Positions 15,321 through 23,775 of a DNA stretch of 24,072 nucleotides are shown in pieces (position 1 is the stretch's first letter; each line of letters opens with the position of its first letter). The position numbers and the translations under genes are program-made. The notes under the pieces were generated by a model, which saw nothing but the letters and a program-made list of their open reading frames with translations, was not told where the DNA came from and ran no database searches. Source of the DNA: DTYU01 sp040757355 (lineage in GTDB: Bacteria; Bacillota; Desulfotomaculia; Desulfotomaculales; Ammonificaceae); contig JBFLWY010000037.1 in NCBI GenBank assembly GCA_040757355.1, forward strand, positions 1-24,072, read 5' to 3'.

Positions 15321-17054
15321 TTAAGTACTTTTTTGCCGGTTCGCCGGCTCCACGTAAACATACCGTGCACCACGGCCATATCCCTTTACAAGCACTACGC
15401 CTTCATCCTGAAGCTCATGGATTAGACGATTTACCTGAAACCGATTGAAATGGGTAATTTGCCGTACTTCGGCGTTGGTTAGACCGGTCTCTCCACGTCT
15501 GTTTCGCTGCCGCAAAACGCTAAGCACCCGCGTTTTCGCCGCCTCCCAATCAATTCGCCGGTCGCGCTCAGGATGCCCGGGAACGGAAAGGCGGCGGTGC
15601 AGGTCGGAGCGTAACGTCCAGTATGTGCCCCGACCAGTTCCGCCTCTCTCCAGATAGCCGAAGTCTTGCTCCATCTCACTCAGAATTTCGCGGACCTCGG
15701 TCTCCCGCCGTTGGCATATGCGCGCCGCTGTGCCTGTATCCAGTTCAGGATGTCGCAGCAGGTGCTGGAGAATCAGCAAGTGGTCAACCGATAGCGTGCG
15801 GCCGCGCTTATTCTCCTCGGCCACAAAGACCCGAAAGGGAACCGATAGTGAGCTCGCTAAAAAAGTCACCTTTACCGCCTCACCCTGTTCCTCAATCAAC
15901 GGGGGCTCCTTCCCTTCGATGAGCAAAGATGAGAACATCCGCGGGATCCCTAAGTTGCTGCGGTTAACGAGACGAAGGCGGGTTAAGGCGTCCACTAAAT
16001 TGGGGTTCCGGGAAACCGGATGGTGATGGAGAATGTTGTCGGGCGAAATACCCCCTATAAAGCCGCCCGGGTTGCTGATCTCAATTTTTTGCGGAAATTG
16101 CCTGACAAGGATTGGCCCGGCAATACGGTAATCCGCGTGGCAAAAAGCATTCATTAGTGCTTCCCGGAGGGCGATCTCCGGATAGGTTCGGTACTCGAAG
16201 TGAAACAAGCCGTATTCAAGTGTGGTGATAGGATTATCCATCATGATCCGGTCAGTCAAACGCAACAGGGCAACCGGCAGGGCCTCGCAGCCATCTGTAC
16301 GGTCAAAGTATTCGGTATCATTTCGCATTCTCAAGTGAGTCCAGATGTACCCCGGAAGATGTTTCCTGATGGATTCTTCTTTACCGGCAAGAAGTATACC
16401 AGCCCGGGTCAGACGCCCATTGCGAAGGACGCCCAGCGCACCGAGCAGGTCCAAATCGTCTAATTGCAAAAGTTCTTCCGGAGCACGCTCGTGTCGCGCT
16501 ACCTTGCGGAGTTCTTCAAGAGCTAAAGCAGAAAGATGCGCGGCTGGATTGCCCGGTACCTCCACCGCCGTGAAGTCAGTTTCCCCGGTTTCCACCATAA
16601 TACGGCGTCTGAGTGTCCCGGTGAGCGGCTGACAGTCCTTACCGACACGAATCTTCCCTTTACCGGAGGTATCTGTGTACGGAGGGAGACCCGGGTAAAC
16701 CTGCATCACCAGCAATCGCCCTGTTCCTTCCCGCACGGTGAGCTCTTCGAAGACCGGCGTGATCTTAGGATCGGTCAAGTCGTAAACGGCTTTTTTAAGC
16801 CGGTTGACATCAATTTCACGCGGCACACCCGTAATCGCACGGCCGCGTCCGATTGCCTTATCATTTATACCGAAAACCACCGTGCCCCCACCGCCGTTAG
16901 CCATACAGACTGCTATATCAACCACCACGCGCGCCATGTCGTTCACACTGCGACTTTTCCACTCTTTGAACTCCAAATCCTGATCTTCCAGGTCCTCCGC
17001 CGGCCGGTTATTCAGCTCCTTCAGGAGTTCGCGTACTTCGCTAACACTCCGCAT
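15321..17054 (-). CDS. Schlafen/AlbA_2-type ATP-binding protein with C-terminal winged helices
   Basis: 577 residues from ATG 17054, 2 bases after the brxC stop, with GGTGGAG 5 bases upstream; a GTG at 17060 is the alternative. The N-terminal AlbA_2 (AAA_4, Schlafen-like) domain contains LEFKEWKS near residue 26 and ANGGGGTVVFGIND near 55. A GHKL-like HATPase_c_4 segment follows at about 290-340 (ALREALMNAFCHADYR, then IEISNPGGFIGGI). The last 170 residues carry two helix-turn-helix-like parts (TGAARICQRRETEVREIL with a preceding Asp/Leu helix, and LTNAEVRQITHFNRFQVNRL). COG2865-type proteins of this build are annotated as transcriptional regulators and are frequent riders in defence islands, including BREX. 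Here a regulatory role on the operon, via the repeats just downstream, is plausible but unproven. Confidence 0.85.
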   Translation of the reverse strand: MRSVSEVRELLKELNNRPAEDLEDQDLEFKEWKSRSVNDMARVVVDIAVCMANGGGGTVVFGINDKAIGRGRAITGVPREIDVNRLKKAVYDLTDPKITPVFEELTVREGTGRLLVMQVYPGLPPYTDTSGKGKIRVGKDCQPLTGTLRRRIMVETGETDFTAVEVPGNPAAHLSALALEELRKVARHERAPEELLQLDDLDLLGALGVLRNGRLTRAGILLAGKEESIRKHLPGYIWTHLRMRNDTEYFDRTDGCEALPVALLRLTDRIMMDNPITTLEYGLFHFEYRTYPEIALREALMNAFCHADYRIAGPILVRQFPQKIEISNPGGFIGGISPDNILHHHPVSRNPNLVDALTRLRLVNRSNLGIPRMFSSLLIEGKEPPLIEEQGEAVKVTFLASSLSVPFRVFVAEENKRGRTLSVDHLLILQHLLRHPELDTGTAARICQRRETEVREILSEMEQDFGYLERGGTGRGTYWTLRSDLHRRLSVPGHPERDRRIDWEAAKTRVLSVLRQRNRRGETGLTNAEVRQITHFNRFQVNRLIHELQDEGVVLVKGYGRGARYVYVEPANRQKST

Positions 17055-17056
17055 AA

Positions 17057-20000
17057 TCACTCCACCATTACCCGTACCTTTTGGGGATCCTTTCCCGCAG
17101 CCAACCCACTCAAATAATCTTCGAAACGTTTCCGCATCTCGGCCAGGGTGGCCGGTGCGCCGCCAGCAAGCAAAGCAGATCGCAGGTCGGCGGTCTTCAC
17201 CACCACTTTAGTGAGCCCCGAAAGGGCTTCCCGGACGGCTTGGATAAACTCCTGTTCCAGGCCGGCAGGAAGCCGGCGCTCCCGGAGGAAGTCCTCGATG
17301 AGTTTCCGGGCTTCGGGCTTCAGCAACTCTAAATTCTGCCGCGTAGTCGGGTCTTCGAGATTATCTAGCAGGGTTTTGGTCCAGGCCTCCAAAAGCCTGT
17401 CGAGTTCCTCGTCCATAGCCGCGAGGCGTTTAGCGGCAGGAAGAGCCGATTTTTCGTGCGCGGGATTAAAGCCGCAGTGCGGACAGACGGGCGCCGCGGT
17501 CAGGTCTTGTTCCGTAAGGTTGAAGCAGCTTTTCAGCTCCGCCAGGCGGTTCTGGAATTCCGCTAACTGGCCCGTGGGCATCAGGTCAATGGCAGCTAAT
17601 TTCCTGAGCTGGCTAAGCCGTTCGTCCTGCAGAAGCTGCGCCTTGCGCTTATCCTCGCTCGCCCCTAGCCGGGCCCTGGTATGAACCGTTATGTAGGTCT
17701 GAATGTACTCCTTCTTTAGTTCATTTAGCTTTTGGCGCATCTGCTGCCGCAAAGGAGGGTCCAATCGCCTGGAGGGATCGTTGATTTGCACAAACAACTC
17801 CGTTCGCAGATCTTTTACTCGGGCAACCCAGGGGTGATCGCCGGGCAAAGCCATCTCGGCCTGAGAAAGATAACCCGTAATGGGTTCCAAATCACCCACT
17901 AACTCCTGCAAGGTTTCAATCTCCCGGAGGGCCTCCAAGCCCTCTTTCTGAGCATTCACCTCGGGTACCCCGTAACGGAAGTTCTTGAGCTTACCCGCAG
18001 TAGAGTAAGCCTGCAGCGATTCTAAAAAGTCCTTGGTGCTGCTAAGACGTTTCAAGTATTCGCTCTCTTCTGCTACGGACAGCAGGCTCCGGCCCCAGAA
18101 GTGCATACCGCCCTGAAGGTGCTGCTGAGCGAGAACCACTCTCCCAATCGTCCGTTCCACCGCTTTTTGCAGCTCCTGGACAGGTTCGTCCTTGCCCTGG
18201 GTGACAAGCTGGGCCATACCCGGTGTCAATCCGAGGAGCTCGAAGAGTGCCTTGAGAGCGGGCAGGTTCCATTCTTTAGGCCGTTCAATATGCTTAAAGT
18301 TAATCAAATGCTCAACGGGAGTAACCACTAATTCTTCTAACGCGCTGGCATCGAATTTCTTGCCCGGAACGGACAGAACCACATCCCCGGTGTACACCAG
18401 CGCGGCCAGAAGGACCGCCACCCACTCCGGCTCCAACCGGTATTTATCCGGCGCCATATACTCGACGCCGCGCACCTCCTGGATAAGCTCGTGCCGGTTG
18501 AGCACCTGCCCGTGCTCCTTACCATGCAGACGATCCAGGATATACCTAGCGTACCTGGAACGGTAAGGGTCGAGCCGGTCCCCCTCTAAGAGTTCGAGGG
18601 CGTCCAGCACCGCCGTCCCCTGCTTGCTCTGGGTGGCGCCTTTCATCCAGCGCAGGGCATCCTGCGCTGCTTGGGTTCGGCTGGCGCCGGTGATGAGCAC
18701 GGAGAAAACCGGGTACTCTGGAGCCTGGTCTTCAAAATGGGTAGCCAGGCACGTGGAGCCAACCGCGTTAATAATGTCGCGCACGTTAGTATCAGCGCCG
18801 CCTCTGGCAAATCTGCCCTTAAGCCATTCCTGAACGGTATTCGTCCTGCCCTGATGGGTAACCTCAAAGGCCGTCATAACGTTTTCCCTGAGCCACTTCA
18901 CCAGCGTTTTGAGGGCAAGATCGGCCTTGGCGTTATAGACGCTTTTATCCTTGCCCGAAGACGTTTCGGCCAGGTCCGACGCCCCTGCATACTGGCGCAG
19001 GGCCGCTTCGAAGGTTTCGTCCCTGTGAATGAGCCGGAAGAACACGTCCCCCGGGTCTTTCTCATCCTTGAACGGCGGCGGATCGAAAGGCTGAATGAAA
19101 AACAGGTAGAAATCCCGCGGCGGCTGGGCCGTGGAGCGCTCGTTAGGGGTTCCGAAGAACATATAGCCCAGCCTGGACGCTTTGCGCTCCCGCCACTCGA
19201 GTTCGTATTCCCAGGCCAGGTGGGTGCCCGGATAGTAGTTGTCCGAACGCTCCAATATCTGCGCTAGGGCGTTGAAGTACGCCAGGTCGAGCCGGTGCTT
19301 ATCCAGGCTTTCTGCCCGTTTATTGATCTGGGCGTCGTAATCCACGGTCTTCTTAACGTCAAGATAAAACTGCCCGCCGGGGCGCCCTTTGGCGTCCTGC
19401 TCCGTCGCCGAGATAAACTGGCCGTTCACCGTTTGAATGATCAGCCGGAGTGCAGTCTCCACCTCGCCCCGCAAGTCATCGGCCGGGTCACCGCCCAGCT
19501 CGGCCACCAGCGGGTCAAACAAACAGAGCGTATCCCTCAGGTTTTCAGCCGTCAGGCCCACCGGCTTCTCAATATCCCCCACCGTCAGCCGGTGCAGGCT
19601 CAAGCCGTGGATTATCCGCCTGGCCAGCTCCTTATTTTTCCCTTTGGGATAGCCCGTTTCCACCAGTTCTTCGAGTTTCGAACTGCACTCGATAACCTCG
19701 CGAACCTCAGGTATCGCCCTGAAGGAAGGGTCCTCCTTCAGTATGGTCCAGTAGTGATCGTAAGATAACAGGCCCGGAGCGTCAGCGGGCACCTGGCGGT
19801 CTAACATGCGTTTCATGGCGAAGGAGAGCGTTTTGAGGATTTCCCGCTTCTCCACGGCGGTAACACGCTCAAACATCTCAATGTAATCGGGGTGGATAGG
19901 GAAAAGACGGACGAACTCTTCCAGGCGCTCGCTCATATTACCGTAAAACTTAGCGAAGCGCGTAAGGTGTTCGCGAATCTTGGCCTGTTGCTCAGCCGTT

Positions 20001-20785
20001 TTTTTGAGCAAACGGTTTGCCACAACGTATTTTACGTCCCGCCTGGCAATAAGGATCTGCTCAAAGCGGTCCTTCACCCGCCGTACGGTCTGCGCTACAA
20101 AGGAGAAGCGGGGGTTGTTAAAGAGCGACTCCTGCAGACCGGCCATAAACCGGAACCGGAGGTCGCGGCAAACCTCGCCGATTTCCCGGAGGAAATTCAG
20201 GTCCAGGATCAGTTCCTGGTCCTTCCGGGTGCGCAGGTAATCCAGTAACTCGTCCACTACCAAGAGCAAGCCCTGGTCCGGACACCGCTCGTGGAACGCC
20301 GCCATCATCGCCTCAAAGGCACCCTTGTGGTTGGGGATCCTGTCCCGTGGCGGAAACTTATAGGTGATGCCAAATCTGGCCAAATGCTCCTCAAGCTCGG
20401 AACAGATAAACTCCCGGAAATCCATTGTGGTTGATCCGAGCTCGCTTCGGATCACCTTGAACCTCCCGGCGATAGACCGGGCGGCTTCGGCAGCCCGGGG
20501 ATTTTTGAGGTACGCCGCCAGATCGGCGTGTTCGGCGACTGCAGAGATTACGGACATCAGGTGGGACTTACCGGTCCCGTAATTACCCACGACCAGGATG
20601 CCTTTATTATCGGCGGGTTCTGCAAACTGAAGGTGCGGAAAGACTATTGCCGCAAGCCTTTCGGCCATCTCCTCCGAGATTACATAGGTGGCGACAAGCT
20701 GCCTGGCTTCCGACAGGATATCGGCACTCCGAAGCTGAACAACTGATTCAATGGGGTCAAACTGAATTAACTCTCCGTATCTCAC
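17057..20785 (-). CDS. brxC: BrxC, large P-loop ATPase of BREX type 3 (DUF6079-like)
   Basis: 1242 residues, GTG start at 20785, 38 bases after brxF. The AAA-type ATPase core is N-terminal: Walker A GNYGTGKS (67-74) and Walker B LLLVVDELLDYL (173-184). The long remainder is helical, with a zinc-like CPHCG motif near residue 1100. The opening residues (LIQFDPIESVVQLRSAD) and overall size match the DUF6079 form of BrxC/PglY found in type 3 BREX. BrxC is required for phage exclusion in studied BREX systems and is thought to be an ATP-driven DNA-associated assembly that interacts with the methylase and PglZ. No heptamer arrays were seen in it, and its base composition is GC-rich like pglZ. The stop is followed 2 bases later by the next start. 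Confidence 0.9.
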   Translation of the reverse strand: MRYGELIQFDPIESVVQLRSADILSEARQLVATYVISEEMAERLAAIVFPHLQFAEPADNKGILVVGNYGTGKSHLMSVISAVAEHADLAAYLKNPRAAEAARSIAGRFKVIRSELGSTTMDFREFICSELEEHLARFGITYKFPPRDRIPNHKGAFEAMMAAFHERCPDQGLLLVVDELLDYLRTRKDQELILDLNFLREIGEVCRDLRFRFMAGLQESLFNNPRFSFVAQTVRRVKDRFEQILIARRDVKYVVANRLLKKTAEQQAKIREHLTRFAKFYGNMSERLEEFVRLFPIHPDYIEMFERVTAVEKREILKTLSFAMKRMLDRQVPADAPGLLSYDHYWTILKEDPSFRAIPEVREVIECSSKLEELVETGYPKGKNKELARRIIHGLSLHRLTVGDIEKPVGLTAENLRDTLCLFDPLVAELGGDPADDLRGEVETALRLIIQTVNGQFISATEQDAKGRPGGQFYLDVKKTVDYDAQINKRAESLDKHRLDLAYFNALAQILERSDNYYPGTHLAWEYELEWRERKASRLGYMFFGTPNERSTAQPPRDFYLFFIQPFDPPPFKDEKDPGDVFFRLIHRDETFEAALRQYAGASDLAETSSGKDKSVYNAKADLALKTLVKWLRENVMTAFEVTHQGRTNTVQEWLKGRFARGGADTNVRDIINAVGSTCLATHFEDQAPEYPVFSVLITGASRTQAAQDALRWMKGATQSKQGTAVLDALELLEGDRLDPYRSRYARYILDRLHGKEHGQVLNRHELIQEVRGVEYMAPDKYRLEPEWVAVLLAALVYTGDVVLSVPGKKFDASALEELVVTPVEHLINFKHIERPKEWNLPALKALFELLGLTPGMAQLVTQGKDEPVQELQKAVERTIGRVVLAQQHLQGGMHFWGRSLLSVAEESEYLKRLSSTKDFLESLQAYSTAGKLKNFRYGVPEVNAQKEGLEALREIETLQELVGDLEPITGYLSQAEMALPGDHPWVARVKDLRTELFVQINDPSRRLDPPLRQQMRQKLNELKKEYIQTYITVHTRARLGASEDKRKAQLLQDERLSQLRKLAAIDLMPTGQLAEFQNRLAELKSCFNLTEQDLTAAPVCPHCGFNPAHEKSALPAAKRLAAMDEELDRLLEAWTKTLLDNLEDPTTRQNLELLKPEARKLIEDFLRERRLPAGLEQEFIQAVREALSGLTKVVVKTADLRSALLAGGAPATLAEMRKRFEDYLSGLAAGKDPQKVRVMVE

Positions 20786-20823
20786 GGTAACACCACCCTT
20801 CTGGCTCCCTGTCCAAGCGCTTT

Positions 20824-21300
20824 TTAGGCCGGCATTTCCGGACTCACGATCACCAGGTCCGCAAGCGGGTAGCGCCGGTATTCCGGATGGCCCGGCTCAG
20901 CATAAACAAGATAACCGTCTTTACGGACACCGCTTACGGCAGCAACAATTATCCGGCTCCGGGAAAGACCCTGTAGCAGCCGCAACGGATCCTGTTTCAA
21001 AGACACATCGAAGAGCATCTCCAGGTTGTCGAGCAGGACAACCGCGCCACCTGTTTTTCTGATAATCTCTTCAAGCAGGCGGGGTGCTTGTAAACAGCGT
21101 TGAACCTGTGCCAGTTCGAGCAGGGCACGACTCAATTCCAGATTTACATTCAGGTACGGGTAGCCCTGACGCCTGGCTACCTCCTGCAAAGCAGTTGTCT
21201 TCCCTGCACCGGCAGGCGCTACCGTCAGCACCAGCCGGTGGTATAACATCGCAACCTGATCGATTGCGCGGAGTATTTGTTCCGCTAAATCTTCGGACAT
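20824..21300 (-). CDS. brxF: BrxF, small P-loop protein of BREX type 3
   Basis: 158 residues from ATG 21300 (MSEDLAEQ), with AGAAGAAGG just upstream; the frame is open to 21381 but the extra 27 residues are Cys-rich and lack a ribosome binding site. Walker A is APAGAGKT (28-35) and a Walker B-like strand is GAVVLLDNLEMLF around residues 83-95. A small single-domain P-loop protein directly before brxC is the defining feature that separates type 3 BREX from other types. First gene of the operon, so the operon promoter should lie in the 377-base gap upstream. Its precise role is unknown; partnership with BrxC is likely by position. Confidence 0.85.
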   Translation of the reverse strand: MSEDLAEQILRAIDQVAMLYHRLVLTVAPAGAGKTTALQEVARRQGYPYLNVNLELSRALLELAQVQRCLQAPRLLEEIIRKTGGAVVLLDNLEMLFDVSLKQDPLRLLQGLSRSRIIVAAVSGVRKDGYLVYAEPGHPEYRRYPLADLVIVSPEMPA

Positions 21301-21677
21301 CGTCCTTCTTCTGTTGCAACCTGCAACAAGAATCACATTACTACCGCCGCAAATCTTGGTTGATTCGCACTTACACGACAATTTTAGGAATTTATTCGCT
21401 TAGTTTTGGATAGATTTCCTGCCGAATGGAATAAAATACACGAACCGGAAACAGTTTCGGTACTCTCCTTCTACATTATCCTGTTATCTGAAGCGGAGGC
21501 CGGCCGGGAAGAGAGCCGACCCCCTTTTACAGACAAGCCACCCCTTGCTCGCTGAGGTGCTGGCCGCAGTAGATGGCGCACACTCAGCCTCCGGCGGAAG
21601 GAGTTTGGGCCCGGCCTATGATCGAGTATGACCAGGACGACAGACAGACGAAACACACCCAGCCTAAGCCGGATTGC
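21301..21677. other. Gap upstream of the BREX operon
   Basis: No gene recognised. It should contain the main BREX promoter on the minus strand, but I found only weak matches (for example TTGTCG, 17 bases, CAAGAT), so none is called. The part nearest brxF is AT-rich, the distal part (21481-21620) GC-rich without coding features that I trust. Confidence 0.5.
21313..21327. promoter_or_regulatory. Small palindrome ahead of brxF, possible operator
   Basis: GTTGCA-ACC-TGCAAC is a perfect 6-bp inverted repeat with a 3-base spacer, 13 bases upstream of the brxF ATG. Position suits a repressor site or a short leader hairpin near the ribosome binding site. Short palindromes occur by chance, so this is weak. 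Confidence 0.35.
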
Positions 21678-22658
21678 CTACTCATCCCAAACACGGCGTC
21701 TTCTGCTGTGCGGGCGGGCGATGCCGCTGCGGCTGCCGGTTTGCGGGGCGGCGAAGACGCTCAGGTGCAGGAGGTTGCCCTCATCCACCAGCGCAGCGCC
21801 GACGATGCCCCGGCCGCGCAGGCGGATATCCGTTCCCTTCCCAACGGAAGGGTACTCCCGGATCTCCGCTTCCCGGATTGTCCTCAGGACCGGCTCGAGC
21901 TCCGGCTTGCGCCTTGAAGTGCCGCGCCCCTTGAATTCCAGCGCTTCCAGCGCGTAGCTCCTGAGGAGCTTGTCCCAAATCTTCTGGAGCGTCGCCGGCT
22001 GATTGAAAAGGTCGAGGCAGGAGAACCGGCCGTTGATAAAAACCGCCACGCCCGCCTGTCCGGGCTGCGGCTGCAACCCGGCAACGTATTCCTCCAGCCT
22101 ATCCTGATAACCTTTGTAAATATCGTGGACCGCGCCGGTCGGGCAGGCTACGTCCATGACAAATTGCTTTCGATCTATTTCGTCCCAGATGGCGCCCTGA
22201 TCTGCCAGGAACATCCCGCTGGCTTCAACGCTTTCCGCCACCTGCACCGCTTTACTGGATCGCAGGGTGGTATAACCGAAGACGCCTTTGCCGAAACGGG
22301 GGCTTATGTAGCGCCACCGGCCCCGCTCGACACAGCTTACCGGCACCTGGACCTTCGTTCTGGGCGGGATGAGCACCGTGGCGTTCAATATCCGGTTCTG
22401 CTTCGCCCCTACCAACTCCTCGCCGTCGAGGATCAACACCGGCGCGTCCCCCGTGTTGGTAACGAAAACGGCGTTAACGCTGCCGGCCTTGCTAACTTCG
22501 TTGACTTCGAGAACGCCTCGCTCCAGCACTTCTTCCAAGAGAAGGTACGAAACCGTAGAACCGGTAGATACAAAGAGCGGGAAGATGCAGAGGTTATGCC
22601 GGTGCTGCGGCTCGCCAATGGTAACCGCACCGAGAAAATCGCTCAAAGAAAAGGGCAT
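21678..22658 (-). CDS. ARPP-1 / DUF6569-family protein
   Basis: 326 residues from ATG 22658, with AAAGGA about 11 bases upstream; a TTG at 22667 would be too close to that site. The visible signature is APVLILDGEELVGAKQNRIL (residues about 73-92) followed by IPPRTKVQVPVSCVERGRW, typical of the ARPP-1 family (ARG and rhodanese-phosphatase-superfamily-associated protein; DUF6569). No enzymatic role is established for it; the family was linked by genome context to ADP-ribose and phosphatase modules. No signal peptide or membrane segment. It shares orientation with the BREX operon but is separated by 377 bases, so it is probably an upstream neighbour rather than a component. The C-terminus is basic (SRRRR). 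Confidence 0.72.
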   Translation of the reverse strand: MPFSLSDFLGAVTIGEPQHRHNLCIFPLFVSTGSTVSYLLLEEVLERGVLEVNEVSKAGSVNAVFVTNTGDAPVLILDGEELVGAKQNRILNATVLIPPRTKVQVPVSCVERGRWRYISPRFGKGVFGYTTLRSSKAVQVAESVEASGMFLADQGAIWDEIDRKQFVMDVACPTGAVHDIYKGYQDRLEEYVAGLQPQPGQAGVAVFINGRFSCLDLFNQPATLQKIWDKLLRSYALEALEFKGRGTSRRKPELEPVLRTIREAEIREYPSVGKGTDIRLRGRGIVGAALVDEGNLLHLSVFAAPQTGSRSGIARPHSRRRRVWDE

Positions 22659-22759
22659 GGTTTTCAAATCCTTTCTCTTATATTTTCAAAGAACGAGGAT
22701 TACGGGCACCTTCGATACTGCCGCGGTTATTGGGGGAAGATAGTTTTTAGAAATTCCTG

Positions 22760-22803
22760 AAAAAAATGCAGGCGTCCAGAAGGAATCTCTCCGGTTGAGG
22801 ACG
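22760..22803 (-). terminator. Weak candidate intrinsic terminator after the small genes
   Basis: On the minus strand CGTCC (22803-22799) can pair with GGACG (22777-22773), with a possible inner GGA/TCC hairpin, and a run of seven T follows five to six bases later (22766-22760). The stem is short and the spacing to the T-run is poor, so confidence is low. Confidence 0.25.
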
Positions 22804-22832
22804 AAAGGCTAAAACGATGCTACGACTATCCG

Positions 22833-22931
22833 CTAACCGCGGGTAGGCGCGGGCCGCGCAGGTGCGAGCTGTGCGGTCCGCTGTTTTTGTAAGACTTCGC
22901 GCGCCAAATCCTTAATCTTTTTGGCCTTCAC
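22833..22931 (-). CDS. Possible 32-residue basic peptide overlapping the end of the preceding small gene
   Basis: A GTG at 22931 opens a 32-residue frame (KAKKIKDLAREVLQKQRTAQ, then an Ala/Pro-rich tail) that overlaps the last 20 bases of the 74-residue gene in another frame. Purine-rich ACGAGGGG directly precedes the GTG. It reads as a plausible amphipathic basic helix. It may be a coupled micro-gene, or the true C-terminus of the upstream gene after a frameshift. Family not recognised. Confidence 0.35.
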   Translation of the reverse strand: MKAKKIKDLAREVLQKQRTAQLAPARPAPTRG

Positions 22932-23136
22932 CCCCTCGTTCCGGTTTTCGAAAGCCTGCCTCCTGGACCCGCAGCATCTCTTTGACCAGGCGCAGGAGGG
23001 CCTGCTGCAGCTCCGGGTTCAGGCGGCTGACGGCGTCGTAAAGTTCGTAGCTGGACACTCTGGAAGATAGTAGCGGGGCCATGTCTTCACACACATCAAA
23101 AATCTGATCCTCAGACCTCTTTGCAAACCGGCGCAT
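22912..23136 (-). CDS. Small unknown protein behind a strong sigma-A promoter
   Basis: 74 residues from ATG 23136. The frame is open further upstream, but a near-consensus promoter (23153-23181) places the transcript start just 5' of this ATG, so a longer protein is unlikely. GGAGAGG abuts the ATG with almost no spacing, and the leader would be only about ten bases; an internal start (ATG at residue 19, or GTG at residue 15) cannot be excluded. The product is helical and charged: SYELYDAVSRLNPELQQALL is its clearest stretch, ending in a Lys/Arg/Gly-rich tail. No family recognised. Its strong promoter and position upstream of the ARPP-1 gene suggest a small transcribed unit, perhaps continuing into that gene. 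Confidence 0.5.
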   Translation of the reverse strand: MRRFAKRSEDQIFDVCEDMAPLLSSRVSSYELYDAVSRLNPELQQALLRLVKEMLRVQEAGFRKPERGGEGQKD

Positions 23137-23152
23137 CCTCTCCGAAGGCTGC

Positions 23153-23181
23153 GTTATATTTGTACACAACAGGCTTGTCAA
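23153..23181 (-). promoter_or_regulatory. Sigma-A-type promoter
   Basis: On the minus strand, -35 TTGACA (23181-23176), a 17-base spacer and -10 TATAAC (23158-23153). All six -35 bases and five of six -10 bases match the consensus. It points into the small gene starting at 23136. Confidence 0.85.
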
Positions 23182-23573
23182 GTTAGAATTTTCCAGCCAG
23201 CGGAAGGATAAACACGGAGTAAAAACGGTGGTTAGGCTTACACATCCCAAGTGCTCGTACCCGGCGCGCTCGCTTGCTCCTCGCTGTCGAATCATAATGT
23301 GGTTCTCAGGCGTTACTGCCTCAGCGCACCGGCAGGTAAGCAGGTGGTACTTGTTCCTCTTCACCGATTCGGCATACCTGCCTGAAACCACCTGACAGTG
23401 TATGGTAGACGTAAAAACCCCGGCGTAACAGTTCCGCGATTACTACGTACTCCTGCCGTCTCCCGAAGAAGCCGTCCCGTAACTGCGGGTCACCAGTCCT
23501 TTACCGAATGGAGCGCTGTGTTAGGTCCTCCAGCCACGGTTGGAAGCTCCAGTAATTTCTTTGGCATCCTAAG
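23182..23573. other. Gene-poor stretch between the promoter and the HD-GYP side
   Basis: No gene with a credible start and codon pattern is visible on either strand, although frames are open on both. It contains the interlocked repeats at 23331-23394. It may be the remains of a decayed gene or a structured non-coding segment. Confidence 0.4.
23331..23394. repeat. Two interlocked 8-bp inverted repeats, possible structured RNA
   Basis: GGCAGGTA (23331-23338) is the exact complement of TACCTGCC (23375-23382), and CAGGTGGT (23341-23348) of ACCACCTG (23387-23394). The pairs interlock like a pseudoknot; because both contain CAGGT/ACCTG they can also pair in nested fashion. No known RNA family was recognised. 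Confidence 0.45.
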
Positions 23574-23775
23574 CTACATCACCGTCTCCCGCCCATCTGA
23601 AAGGGAACCCGAAACCAAATGGGGCAAAAAACTCTCTGCGACAGGGTATTGAAAATGCACTCCTTTTCCTGTGCCGGCAGAGGTAACAGCCCTTGCACCC
23701 CTAAGGCACCAAAGCAGGACAAGGGCTACCACCAGCACCAAGGCGCGGCGGGGAAGCCTTCTCCGTCCTACGCAT
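23574..23775 (-). pseudogene. Degenerate ORF for a short exported or membrane peptide
   Basis: An ATG at 23775 overlaps the HD-GYP stop (ATGCGTAG) and has AGGGG 4 bases upstream, a good coupled start. Its own frame (MRRTEKASPPR...) ends after 25 codons, but an adjacent frame then carries a signal-peptide-like stretch (RRALVLVVALVLLWCLRGAR) and about 37 further residues to a stop at 23574. One frameshift would join them into a small secreted or anchored protein. This is inference; it may simply be non-coding. Confidence 0.3.

Noticed and set aside
20824..21381. 185-residue version of BrxF
   Set aside because: The extra 27 residues have no ribosome binding site and cover the palindrome; MSEDLAEQ at 21300 matches the expected BrxF size.
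21471..21656. 61-residue minus-strand frame ahead of brxF
   Set aside because: No ribosome binding site, low-complexity Arg/Pro-rich composition, no recognisable family.
22912..23391. Longer 159-residue version of the small gene
   Set aside because: The promoter at 23153-23181 lies inside the extra part, and the N-terminal extension has no ribosome binding site or protein-like character.
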